From: Pedosphaera sp.
GTDB lineage: Bacteria > Verrucomicrobiota > Verrucomicrobiia > Limisphaerales > UBA9464
DNA: 11,086 nt
Direction: 5' to 3'
Assembly (NCBI GenBank): GCA_009695405.1
Contig: SIAZ01000114.1
Span: 1-11,086, forward strand
The notes beneath the pieces were generated by a model. That model worked only from the letters and a program-made list of their open reading frames with translations, made no database searches and had not been told where the DNA came from. This document shows, piece after piece, positions 1-6,503 of this stretch. Each line of letters starts with the position of its first letter. Positions within the stretch are counted from its first letter, which is position 1. The position numbers were made by a program, and so were the translations under genes.

Positions 1-181
1 CCACCCAATCCCAATGCTGGCACAGTTCCTTTGCGATCCGCTTCCGGCTCCACGCGGGATGCTTCTCAATCCATCTCCGTAACCACTCCACTTCCTCAGA
101 TCCCATCCGTCGCCCTTGCAATACTAGTTCTTTAAGCACGCCCTGCTTTATGAGCTCTTTGCCACCGGTAGTCCAGCTCAT
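1..181 (-). CDS. DUF4338 (DruA/transposase-like) protein, N-terminal fragment cut by the window edge
   Basis: The minus frame opens with ATG at 181-179, just after an in-frame TGA, and stays open for 60 codons to the window edge. Visible motifs are GRRMGSEEVEWLRRWIEKHP (residues 23-42) followed by AWSRKRIAKELCQHWDW. The pattern 'G-R-x-hydrophobic, then HPxWSRxxIxxELCxxWxW' is what I recall from the N-terminus of DUF4338 proteins. That family includes many genes annotated as transposases and the DruA protein of Druantia anti-phage systems. Only the N-terminal recognition-like part is present; any catalytic core lies outside the window, so the transposase and defence readings cannot be separated here. 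The gene lies 42 bases downstream of the MEKHLA gene on the same strand, close enough for co-transcription. No clear ribosome binding site is seen. The family call is from memory of the motif. Confidence 0.72.
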   Translation of the reverse strand, partial: MSWTTGGKELIKQGVLKELVLQGRRMGSEEVEWLRRWIEKHPAWSRKRIAKELCQHWDWV

Positions 182-223
182 TCACCGACAACTTGTGAAT
201 GCACCGGGCGGACTTAGGAGCGT

Positions 224-760
224 TCAAGCGGTCGAAGTGGAGTTAGAGGTTTTATCAGATAACCATTCCCACTGCGAAAACAGAGCCGCCTGACCTGCAA
301 TCCTCAATTGTTCATCGAGAACATTCCAAACAGTTGCTGTATGAATGAGGAAACGGCGCCCCGTTTTAGTGACTCGAATTCCTTTATAATTCTCTATGAA
401 TCCGTGGGTCGTAACCGCAGACAACAGTCTAGCCCGTTCTTCGCGTAGCGGCGCTTCAGCGGTGAGTCGAGAGGGTGTTGAAGTAAATTGAATCCAGTCC
501 ATTTCCCAAAGTTCGAGTGCGGTACGATTACCGTACCAAAGCAACGGATCTGCTTCCGTGCCGTGGGACACAAGAGCAAATGGAGCACCCCAGACAGACT
601 CCGCGAGAGATCCGGTTAAAGAGGAAGCAACGAGGTCTAAGCAGGTCCAGTGCCGGTAACTCAGCGTCACCTGAGTTAAACGATCGCAAACATATGGTTC
701 AGTCCAAGGTTCTGTCACTGAAATAGGGGACCGCAACCGAGTGGAGTTGGTCGATATCAA
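224..760 (-). CDS. MEKHLA domain (PAS-like) protein
   Basis: The 178-residue product matches the stand-alone bacterial MEKHLA family, a PAS-related domain also found at the C-terminus of plant HD-ZIP III regulators. The core spans about residues 57-167: WGAPFALVSHGTEADPLLWY, then NRTALELWEMDW, PSRLTAEAPLREERARLL, GFIENYKGIRVTKTGRRF and TATVWNVLDEQ. The segment SYRHWT (34-39) is also typical of the region before the core. Length is near the family norm. It has no signal peptide and no membrane segment, so it should be cytoplasmic. A sensory or small-ligand role is plausible because the fold is PAS-like, but no function is established that I know of. The start is uncertain: the frame begins with TTG at 760, with further TTG and GTG codons inside the first 15 residues and no ATG. 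It is divergent from the small basic protein gene. Confidence 0.85.
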   Translation of the reverse strand: MISTNSTRLRSPISVTEPWTEPYVCDRLTQVTLSYRHWTCLDLVASSLTGSLAESVWGAPFALVSHGTEADPLLWYGNRTALELWEMDWIQFTSTPSRLTAEAPLREERARLLSAVTTHGFIENYKGIRVTKTGRRFLIHTATVWNVLDEQLRIAGQAALFSQWEWLSDKTSNSTSTA

Positions 761-860
761 AAATTCCAGTTTGCAAGATTCTCCGAACTCGCTACAAACA
801 CCCCACTCGTTCGGACGTAATCGCCTTTTGTTAAGTCACCGTCTTCGAGAATCTCGCTTT

Positions 861-1016
861 ATGTCGCAGCACAAGAGCCTTCGCGCCACCAGTTCGCTGG
901 GCGCCAAACGTAATGTCCTTAAGCGCTTCGAGCGCGTCGCAATCCTCAAAACCCGCGGGCAATGGAAAGAGGGTGCCCGTGTCACCGGTCTGCGCAAGAC
1001 CAAGCCGCCAGAGTAG
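861..1016 (+). CDS. Small basic protein of the Verrucomicrobia/Chlamydiae type (51 aa)
   Basis: ATG at 861 gives a 51-residue, strongly basic product starting MSQHKSLRATSSLGAKRNVL and continuing KRFERV, then KTRGQWKEGARVTGLRKTKP. I recognise this as the short conserved protein shared by Verrucomicrobia and Chlamydiae (TIGR04137-type). The frame is open further upstream to 741, but homology starts exactly at this ATG, so the upstream part is treated as leader. The charge and size suggest nucleic acid or ribosome association; its precise role is not known to me. A hairpin at 1042-1079 follows 25 bases after the stop and may end its transcript before the downstream pseudouridine synthase gene. 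The presence of this gene is the best taxonomic marker in the window. Confidence 0.88.
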   Translation: MSQHKSLRATSSLGAKRNVLKRFERVAILKTRGQWKEGARVTGLRKTKPPE

Positions 1017-1041
1017 TTTTCACCCTGTTTTAAGAACCGCT

Positions 1042-1085
1042 GATGCCGAATGCGGGGAATTAAAACCCTCACTCGGCATTTGTCA
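1042..1085 (+). terminator. Probable terminator hairpin after the small basic protein gene
   Basis: ATGCCGA (1042-1048) pairs perfectly with TCGGCAT (1073-1079). The stem continues inward through TG/CA and GGG/CCC with two mismatches, around an AATTAAAA-type loop. The tail is TTTGTCATT, a weak U-tract, so the structure may be a leaky terminator or a leader hairpin. It sits only 15 bases before the ATG of the next gene, so it argues against any longer N-terminus for that protein. Confidence 0.5.
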
Positions 1086-1094
1086 TTAAAGAGA

Positions 1095-1817
1095 ATGTCT
1101 TCCGTTCGACTTCAGAAATTTATTTCCGACGCTGGTATCGCCTCCCGCCGCGCTGGTGAAAGGTTGATCCTCGCTGGATCCGTCACTGTTAATGGCCGCA
1201 TCATTTCTGAACTGGGATCCAAGGTGGATCCCGATCGAGACGAAGTGGTGGTGTCGGGCAGCCCTGTGAAAGCTCGAAAGAAGCTCTATATCGTCTTAAA
1301 TAAGCCCCCGGGGTTCCTTTGCTCGCGTACAGATCCAGAAGATCGACGGGTCGTTGGAGACTTGCTTCCAGCCGATTGGACAAACCTTTACACGGTGGGA
1401 AGGCTCGACAAAGAGAGTGAGGGCCTGATTTTTCTCACCAATGACGGCGATTTCTGTCTCAAATTGACCCATCCCAGATACGGGATTAGGAAACAATATG
1501 TCGCAGTGGTCGAGGGTCGTTTGCAATCGGGTCAGATTTCTCGATTCACTGAGGGGGTGGAACACGAAGGAGAGATCCTCAAGGCAGAGCGAGTCAGGTT
1601 GGTCGATTCAAATAACTCTCACAGTGTCGTCGAAATTGAATTAGCTCAGGGCAAAAATCGCGAGGTAAGGCGTTTGTTTGAAGCACTAGGTCATGAAGTC
1701 GTTGAACTCCGTCGAACTCGCATCGGCCCGATTAAACTGGGAGAACTTCCAGTGGGTAAATGGCGAAGTCTCTCCCCGGTTGAAATTCAATCACTGACTC
1801 CAAAGCCCAAATCTTAG
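1095..1817 (+). CDS. rluB: RluB/RsuA-family rRNA pseudouridine synthase
   Basis: This 240-residue enzyme converts a uridine in ribosomal RNA to pseudouridine. An S4 RNA-binding domain occupies residues 4-60 (RLQKFISDAGIASRRAGERL, then VTVNG). The catalytic domain follows with LNKPPGFLCS (68-77), VGRLDKESEGLIFLTNDGD (101 onward) carrying the catalytic aspartate D105, and KNREVRRLFEALGHEVVELR near the C-terminus. RxxG-type motifs and length fit the RsuA/RluB/RluE/RluF group; the ending GELPVGKWRSLSPVEI is most like RluB, which acts on 23S rRNA, but the exact target is inferred. The frame is open upstream to 1050, yet homology and a hairpin at 1042-1079 support ATG 1095, which has AAAGAGA just before it as a weak ribosome binding site. 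It is 34 bases upstream of the SH3 protein gene. Confidence 0.9.
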   Translation: MSSVRLQKFISDAGIASRRAGERLILAGSVTVNGRIISELGSKVDPDRDEVVVSGSPVKARKKLYIVLNKPPGFLCSRTDPEDRRVVGDLLPADWTNLYTVGRLDKESEGLIFLTNDGDFCLKLTHPRYGIRKQYVAVVEGRLQSGQISRFTEGVEHEGEILKAERVRLVDSNNSHSVVEIELAQGKNREVRRLFEALGHEVVELRRTRIGPIKLGELPVGKWRSLSPVEIQSLTPKPKS

Positions 1818-1851
1818 GTCCAGATAGTTTCACCTTTAGATCTTGCCTCAC

Positions 1852-2823
1852 ATGATCCGAAACCTTCCCTTACTGACAGCTAGCCTTCTTGCGATGGCTT
1901 TTCTGCAACCTCTTCTCGCAAAGTCCGCGATCGTTAAGGTCGATAGAGGCAACGTACGAACAACCCCGTCACGAGACGGAGAAGTAATCGCGACTCTGCG
2001 ACGCGGGGACTCTGTTGATGTTCGAGAAGCGGCAAACGGAGAATGGGTTCGGATCGCTTTACCCGCCAAAGCTTCTGTCTGGATTTATGGCTTGCTAGTA
2101 GACATCGCGGGTCATCAAGTCCGAACTGCGGAAGCCAATGTAAGGACGGGGCCAGGAAAGAATTATTCCGAACTGGGCAAACTCAAAAAAGGCGACACGC
2201 TGGTTGTACTTCGCGAAAGTGATGGGTGGCTCCAGATTGAGGCTCCGTCTTCGATTTCCTGCTATATTTCTGCTGGTTTACTGAGCGGAATCGAAGAGAC
2301 AACTGCAGTGCCAGCAATCTTAAAGGGAGGCATTCTTCCACCTGAACCAAGCCTCGCCGAAACACTTCCCCCTCCCCTCTCCCAGACCAAGCTATCTGTT
2401 GACGTCCCGAAATCAATACCACTTTCCGCAACGAACCTTGCGCCCCTGCCCTCTCTGCCCATCGCGGAACCAATATCTGCACCACCGATCAAGTCGTCTC
2501 TTCAGGCTGAGGCCCCTCACCCAAAGACGGTTTCAGAAGTGGGGCAGGCGCTCATCGAATACACCGAGAAAGTTAGAATGGTTGAACGGGTCGGCAAAGT
2601 ACGGCTCAACCTCAATCCTCAGTCACCTTCCTACTACGAGTTGGACAGCCTAAAAGCGGGAGAGGGACAGCTTGGCTACTTAAACAGTGACGATGCGAGC
2701 ATCCAATTTAAGGGCTTTCGAGGCAAAACAGTGCGTGTTATCGCGGAGGAATACATCTCCAAACCGCCCGCATCGAGAGTCATCCTAAAAGTTCGCTCCA
2801 TTGAATTAGAAGCGGTTCGATAA
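1852..2823 (+). CDS. Exported protein with two bacterial SH3 (SH3b) domains
   Basis: With ATG 1852 the product has 323 residues; a TTG at 1843 would add three. Residues 1-23 form a signal peptide with a hydrophobic core and an LLA-K type cleavage site. Two SH3b domains follow at about 26-84 (GNVRTTPS, LRRGDSVDV, GEWVRI, ASVWIYGLLV) and 88-147 (ANVRTGPGKNY, LKKGDTLVVL, DGWLQIEAP, CYISAGLL). A proline- and serine-rich linker covers about 150-225. The C-terminal 95 residues form a separate region (PKTVSEVGQALIEYTEKV, then LNLNPQSPSYYELDSLKAGE) that I do not recognise. SH3b domains often bind peptidoglycan, so a periplasmic cell-envelope role is likely; no enzymatic domain is visible. It lies 34 bases after the pseudouridine synthase gene and probably shares its transcript. 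Confidence 0.82.
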   Translation: MIRNLPLLTASLLAMAFLQPLLAKSAIVKVDRGNVRTTPSRDGEVIATLRRGDSVDVREAANGEWVRIALPAKASVWIYGLLVDIAGHQVRTAEANVRTGPGKNYSELGKLKKGDTLVVLRESDGWLQIEAPSSISCYISAGLLSGIEETTAVPAILKGGILPPEPSLAETLPPPLSQTKLSVDVPKSIPLSATNLAPLPSLPIAEPISAPPIKSSLQAEAPHPKTVSEVGQALIEYTEKVRMVERVGKVRLNLNPQSPSYYELDSLKAGEGQLGYLNSDDASIQFKGFRGKTVRVIAEEYISKPPASRVILKVRSIELEAVR

Positions 2824-2852
2824 TCGGTGTCAGTTCACCTTCGTACCGATTA
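2821..2852. repeat. Perfect 8-bp inverted repeat at the 3' end of the SH3 gene
   Basis: TAATCGGT (2821-2828, including the stop codon TAA) is the exact reverse complement of ACCGATTA (2845-2852), with a 16-base loop. There is no T-tract on the plus strand. It could stabilise the mRNA end or act as a weak terminator before folD; a chance occurrence is possible. Confidence 0.4.
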
Positions 2853-2886
2853 AAGTGCGGTTCTCCCCTCCTTAAAATCCTACGGT

Positions 2887-3762
2887 ATGAGCAATCTCAT
2901 CGACGGCAAATCCATCGCCTTACAAATCCATGAGGAAACAAGAAATCGTGTTACCGCCTTGGCTCATCGAGGGATTATTCCCGGACTCGTTTTTGTCCGA
3001 GTGGGCCAAGATCCGGCTTCCCTTGCTTATGTTGGAATGAAGGAACGTAAGTCTCGCGAATTGGGGATCCGATCAACCACCCATGTGCTGGTGGAAAGCA
3101 CCACTCAAGATGAACTCGTGACCCTTCTAAATCGGTTAAATACTGACCCCGAGGTACACGGAATCTTAGTTCAGGCGCCGCTGCCACCGCATATTGATCC
3201 GGCAGTCATCTACGCCTCCGTGGATCCCTCAAAGGATGTGGACGGATTTCATCCGGTCAACGTGGGGCGATTGATGTTGGGCGATACTGGGGGCTTTTTG
3301 CCGTGTACACCTGCTGGTGTGCACCAATTATTGATTCGAACTGGGGTCCAACTGCCAGGCGCTGAAGTGGTGATTTTAGGGCGCGGAAACATTGTCGGCA
3401 AACCGATGGCCGCAATCCTATTTCAAAAAGCCACCAACGCGAATTGTACGGTGACTGTTTGCCACAGCGGAACCCGAGAAACCACGGAGCACTGTCGACG
3501 TGCGGACATTATTATTGCGGCCATTGGAGTCCCCCGTTTTCTTCGGGCTGATATGATCCGACCGGGAACCGTTGTGATCGATGTCGGTGTGAATCGAATT
3601 GCTGATGCAACGACCTCAACAGGCTCGCGTTTAGTTGGAGATGTTGACTTTGAAGAAGTGCAACCTAAAGCCGGATGGATCACTCCGAATCCGGGCGGTG
3701 TAGGCCCGATGACTATTGCAATGCTCCTTTCCAATACAGTTCGCGCTGCAGAGCAAAAATGA
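2887..3762 (+). CDS. folD: FolD: methylenetetrahydrofolate dehydrogenase/cyclohydrolase
   Basis: This 291-residue cytoplasmic enzyme interconverts 5,10-methylene-, 5,10-methenyl- and 10-formyl-tetrahydrofolate using NADP, supplying one-carbon units for purine, thymidylate and formyl-Met-tRNA synthesis. All family hallmarks are present: YVGMK (48-52) with catalytic Y48 and K52, GILVQAPLPPHID (92-104), SKDVDGFHPVNVGRL (115-129) with D119, PCTPAGV (139-145), the nucleotide-binding ILGRGNIVGKPMA (163-175) and PNPGGVGPMTIAMLLSNT near the C-terminus. The usual serine of the GRS motif is replaced by glycine (GRG), a minor variation. Length is normal and the ATG at 2887 gives a complete N-terminus. 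It lies 63 bases after the SH3 gene with a small hairpin between them, so co-transcription is possible but not certain. Confidence 0.97.
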   Translation: MSNLIDGKSIALQIHEETRNRVTALAHRGIIPGLVFVRVGQDPASLAYVGMKERKSRELGIRSTTHVLVESTTQDELVTLLNRLNTDPEVHGILVQAPLPPHIDPAVIYASVDPSKDVDGFHPVNVGRLMLGDTGGFLPCTPAGVHQLLIRTGVQLPGAEVVILGRGNIVGKPMAAILFQKATNANCTVTVCHSGTRETTEHCRRADIIIAAIGVPRFLRADMIRPGTVVIDVGVNRIADATTSTGSRLVGDVDFEEVQPKAGWITPNPGGVGPMTIAMLLSNTVRAAEQK

Positions 3763-3833
3763 GCTTTATTAAGGCAATTCCGCGCACCTTCGAGTCAGTT
3801 AAATTAATCATCTCAAATAAATTTAATTTTTCG

Positions 3834-3862
3834 TTGACGCTCTCTAATCCGAATGGCAAAAT
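3834..3862 (+). promoter_or_regulatory. Sigma70-like promoter for the exported gene pair
   Basis: TTGACG (3834-3839) matches the -35 consensus at five of six positions, followed after 17 bases by CAAAAT (3857-3862), four of six for the -10. The stretch before it (AAATAAATTTAATTTTT) is AT-rich like an UP element. The predicted start near 3869 leaves a leader of about 23 bases before the ATG at 3892. The strength fits the biased codon use of the genes downstream. Confidence 0.6.
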
Positions 3863-3891
3863 CTTTCCACACACGGAACTAATCAAACCAA

Positions 3892-4521
3892 ATGAATACC
3901 AAATCGCTTCTCTTAGCTGCTGTCGTCGCAGCCCTTGGCACCGCTTCTGCGTCTGCCCAAGTTACAAGCCAAAACATTGTCGGCTACATCCGCCTCAGTT
4001 TGGGCAAGGGTTTTAATCTCGTCTCCAATCAACTGAAGAACGGTAACAACAACATCAACACGGTCTTGTCCGATGCACCTGAAGGCACTGTCGCTTACAA
4101 GTGGACCGGTGCGAGTTTCACCTCTGTTGAAAAAGTCGGAACCGAGTTCGAAGGCGCTGCAGCTTTCAGCTTGAACCCTGGCGAAGGTGTTTTCGTTAAT
4201 GTCCCCGCTGCCACCACAGTGACCTTGATCGGCGAAGTCAGCTTGGCCAACTCTGTCGCTCTGAAGTCAGGCTTCAACTTGGTCGGTTGCCCCCTGCCGC
4301 TCGCCGGTCGTGTTTCTGATCCTGCAACGGTCGGAATGACCGCTGTTGATGACGACAAGATCTATCAATGGAGTGGATCTTCTTTCGCTTCCACAGAATT
4401 CATTGCTGGCGCATGGGAAACTGCTGACGGCAACAAAGATGGTCCTGTAATCAAGGTGGGTGAAGGCTTCTTCTACTCGACCACTTCTGCCCGTAACTAC
4501 GTCCGTAATTTCGCACTCTAA
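3892..4521 (+). CDS. Verrucomicrobial exported VGYI-type protein with an internal duplication
   Basis: This 209-residue protein begins with a clear signal peptide (MNTKSLLLAAVVAALG to ASASAQ, cut after about residue 22), then QNIVGYIRLSL. I recognise the 'QN-x-VGY followed by GFNLVSNQL' start from many uncharacterised exported proteins of Verrucomicrobia, but no function is known to me. The mature part contains two related halves: GFNLVSNQL (39-47), YKWTGASFTSVE (69-80) and NPGEGVFV (95-102) recur as GFNLVGCPL (127-134), YQWSGSSFASTEF (158-170) and VGEGFFY (189-195). No catalytic motif is visible, so a structural or surface role is likely. Codons such as GGT, AAC, ATC and CGT dominate, suggesting high expression. 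It is 25 bases from the PEP-CTERM gene with no terminator between, so the two form an operon. The short leader has no clear Shine-Dalgarno sequence. Confidence 0.82.
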   Translation: MNTKSLLLAAVVAALGTASASAQVTSQNIVGYIRLSLGKGFNLVSNQLKNGNNNINTVLSDAPEGTVAYKWTGASFTSVEKVGTEFEGAAAFSLNPGEGVFVNVPAATTVTLIGEVSLANSVALKSGFNLVGCPLPLAGRVSDPATVGMTAVDDDKIYQWSGSSFASTEFIAGAWETADGNKDGPVIKVGEGFFYSTTSARNYVRNFAL

Positions 4522-4546
4522 TCTTTAACAGTTTAACAAATACTCT

Positions 4547-5152
4547 ATGAATAAAGTTCTGTTCAGCATCATTGGTACCTTGGCAGCAGTTAGCGCTTTC
4601 GCTCAAGGTTCTGTCAACGTCAACAACCGTTTCGGTAGCCCCGCAGTGATCCGTGGCGTCTCCCTTCCTGGTGGCGCTTTGGTCGCTGGTGCCGAGTGGC
4701 AGGCCTTGATCACCTACGGAGCCGCTAACACTGAATTAGGCAGTGCAATGAACTTCCGGCCTGCCGGTACATTGGCTGGCGCTTGGGTTCCCACCAGCAA
4801 CGGTGGTGCTAATGATCGTATTATGAGCGGCGTTGCCGCAGGCTCCACTGTCTCCCTGACTGTGAATGTCTGGGATAGCTCCCGTTTTGCTTCTTGGGGG
4901 GATGCCTCTGCCGCACTCAAAGCCGGTGGTGTTTCCTCCGGTGCTGCAAGCGCCGCTGGTTCTTCAACCTTCTCCTACTCAGTCCCAGCTGGTGATGCCG
5001 CCCTCAACCCCGGTAACTTCAACATGGCCAACTTCCAAGCTTTCTCATTGACTGCCTTGAACGTTGGTGGTGGTCCCGTTATTCCGGAACCGACCACGAT
5101 CGCTCTCGGCGCCCTCGGCGCTGCTGCGCTCCTCTGGCGCCGTCGCAACTAA
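4547..5152 (+). CDS. PEP-CTERM sorted exported protein
   Basis: The 201-residue product has an N-terminal signal peptide (MNKVLFSIIGTLAAVSAFAQ) and a C-terminal sorting signal made of IPEPTT (179-184), a short hydrophobic span (about 185-197) and the basic end WRRRN. This is the PEP-CTERM signature recognised by exosortase, which cleaves such proteins for delivery to the outer surface or extracellular matrix. The middle (about 21-178) is rich in Gly, Ala, Ser and Asn and shows no catalytic motif; the stretch VSLTVNVWDSSRFASWGDA (102-120) is a beta-rich segment of unknown role. Codon bias resembles that of the gene upstream, with which it shares a transcript ended by the terminator at 5171-5202. 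No exosortase gene is present in the window, so that partner must lie elsewhere. Confidence 0.88.
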   Translation: MNKVLFSIIGTLAAVSAFAQGSVNVNNRFGSPAVIRGVSLPGGALVAGAEWQALITYGAANTELGSAMNFRPAGTLAGAWVPTSNGGANDRIMSGVAAGSTVSLTVNVWDSSRFASWGDASAALKAGGVSSGAASAAGSSTFSYSVPAGDAALNPGNFNMANFQAFSLTALNVGGGPVIPEPTTIALGALGAAALLWRRRN

Positions 5153-5170
5153 TTTGGTTTGATTAATTTA

Positions 5171-5202
5171 GGACCGCTCTGAGCAATCATAGCGGTCTTT
5201 TT
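5171..5202 (+). terminator. Intrinsic terminator of the exported gene pair
   Basis: GACCGCT (5172-5178) and AGCGGTC (5191-5197) form a perfect 7-bp GC-rich stem around a 12-base loop, followed directly by TTTTT. It starts 19 bases after the PEP-CTERM stop codon and is the best terminator in the window. Confidence 0.88.
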
Positions 5203-5351
5203 GTTCTTACTTGGGCTTCCATTTCTTAGTGAGATACGGGCACCAAGTCTCACAATCCAGCTTTACGAAGGAATGATTTCAGGCTCATTTTCTTTCATAA
5301 AGATTGGGCTTTTTGAGCTTTCCCAGTCGCTACCTTCTCCCACAAGCTCAA

Positions 5352-6503
5352 ATGATCATCACCGACACCCTACTCTCTCCTATTCGACTCACTGTGTTGG
5401 GCGATTCCAAGAGGGATTTATCCCGCTTCTGGGAGGTCATGGTCACTCTTTCCGGTACTGAGTCCACGGGAGTTCTGCCTTTGCAACAGGAGGTCGTCGC
5501 CGTTCTAGGGAACAGTAATCCATTTTGGACTCATGCCCAGAGATGTCTTTGGATCGCCGAGCGGGATGGGCGTGTGGTGGGGCGTATTGCGGGTATTATT
5601 GACACAACCCATCAGAAGATTCACCAGGATCAAACCGCTTTTTTTGGTTACTTGGTCTGTATTGACGATCCGCTGGTCGCCGAGACTTTGTTTCAGGCCG
5701 TGATCCTCTGGAGTCGAGAATTGGGCTGCAACCGATTACGCGGCCCAATAAATCCGAGTATCAATGAAGAGTGCGGGTTGTTGATTTCTGGATTTGAACG
5801 CCCCAATGCAGTGATGATGCCCTACTCGGCGCCCTACCTGCCAAGGCGTATCGAGGAGTGCGGTTTTTCGGGAGTAAAAGATCTTAAGGTGATCGAAATC
5901 ACCCTTTCAGACGGGCCAATGGAACGATTAACTCGGCTCAAAAAGGGGGTTATCGCCCGATTAAAAGATGTTCGATTAGTGTCCGTGACGCGATCGACCT
6001 TGGCATTGCACTTGCCGAAATTGAAGGAGGTTTATAATTCAGCTTGGGAGAAAAACTGGGGTGCCGTTCCCATGACCTCAGCCGAAATTAATTTTTTAGC
6101 GACCCGCTTGAGACCACTTTTAGTCGATGGTCTGGTCTGGTTGGCTGAAGTAGGTGGAAAACCCGCTGGTTTTTTACTCGCCGTTCCCGATGTAAATGAG
6201 GCATTAGGCCCCTTGCGCGGTCGGTTGCTGAGTTTTTCACTAATTAGGGCTTTACCGATCTTGATGGGATGGCGTCGGCCTAAGAAATTTCGGATTGTGG
6301 CATTAGGGGTCACGGCAGCCTATCGCAGACAGGGTATTGAGGGAGTATTATTTGCTGAAACTCTATCTGCAGGCTTGCACCTCGGTTTTAAGGAATGTGA
6401 AGCCTCCTGGGTGCTTGAGGATAATTATGGAGTTCACCAGTTAGCCGAAGTCTTTTGCGGGCGAACCGTGCAACAATATCGAATCTATGAGAGGTCGATT
6501 TAG
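5352..6503 (+). CDS. YghO-like GNAT-fold acyltransferase
   Basis: With ATG 5352 the protein has 383 residues; the frame is open upstream to 5304 but family similarity begins near this ATG. Typical segments of the YghO-like family are NPFWTHA (56-62), AERDGRVVGRIAGI (69-82), FFGYLVCIDD (97-106), LRGPINPSINEECGLLISGF (129-148), MMPYSAPYLP (155-164) and KDLKV. The C-terminal half carries a GNAT acyl-CoA-binding motif, LGVTAAYRRQGIEGVLF (318-334), followed by SWVLEDN (352-358). No signal peptide is seen. GNAT-fold enzymes of this group are linked to lipid N-acylation; I recall that a bacterial ceramide synthase belongs to a similar group but cannot verify it here. The gene converges on a PAP2-type membrane protein gene, with stop codons overlapping by 4 bases. 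The substrate is unknown. Confidence 0.78.
   Translation: MIITDTLLSPIRLTVLGDSKRDLSRFWEVMVTLSGTESTGVLPLQQEVVAVLGNSNPFWTHAQRCLWIAERDGRVVGRIAGIIDTTHQKIHQDQTAFFGYLVCIDDPLVAETLFQAVILWSRELGCNRLRGPINPSINEECGLLISGFERPNAVMMPYSAPYLPRRIEECGFSGVKDLKVIEITLSDGPMERLTRLKKGVIARLKDVRLVSVTRSTLALHLPKLKEVYNSAWEKNWGAVPMTSAEINFLATRLRPLLVDGLVWLAEVGGKPAGFLLAVPDVNEALGPLRGRLLSFSLIRALPILMGWRRPKKFRIVALGVTAAYRRQGIEGVLFAETLSAGLHLGFKECEASWVLEDNYGVHQLAEVFCGRTVQQYRIYERSI

Noticed and set aside
741..860. Upstream extension of the small basic protein from GTG 741
   Set aside because: The family begins at the MSQHKS start; the extra 40 residues are of low complexity and overlap the divergent regulatory region.
1050..1094. Upstream extension of the pseudouridine synthase by 15 residues
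   Set aside because: It overlaps a hairpin, lies outside the S4 domain homology, and ATG 1095 has a better context.
4095..4358. Long antisense open frame within the VGYI-type gene
   Set aside because: It is the by-product of strong codon bias in the sense gene, with no start context or family similarity.
5304..5351. Upstream extension of the YghO-like protein from a TTG
   Set aside because: The extra 16 residues show no similarity to the family and ATG 5352 starts at the expected place.
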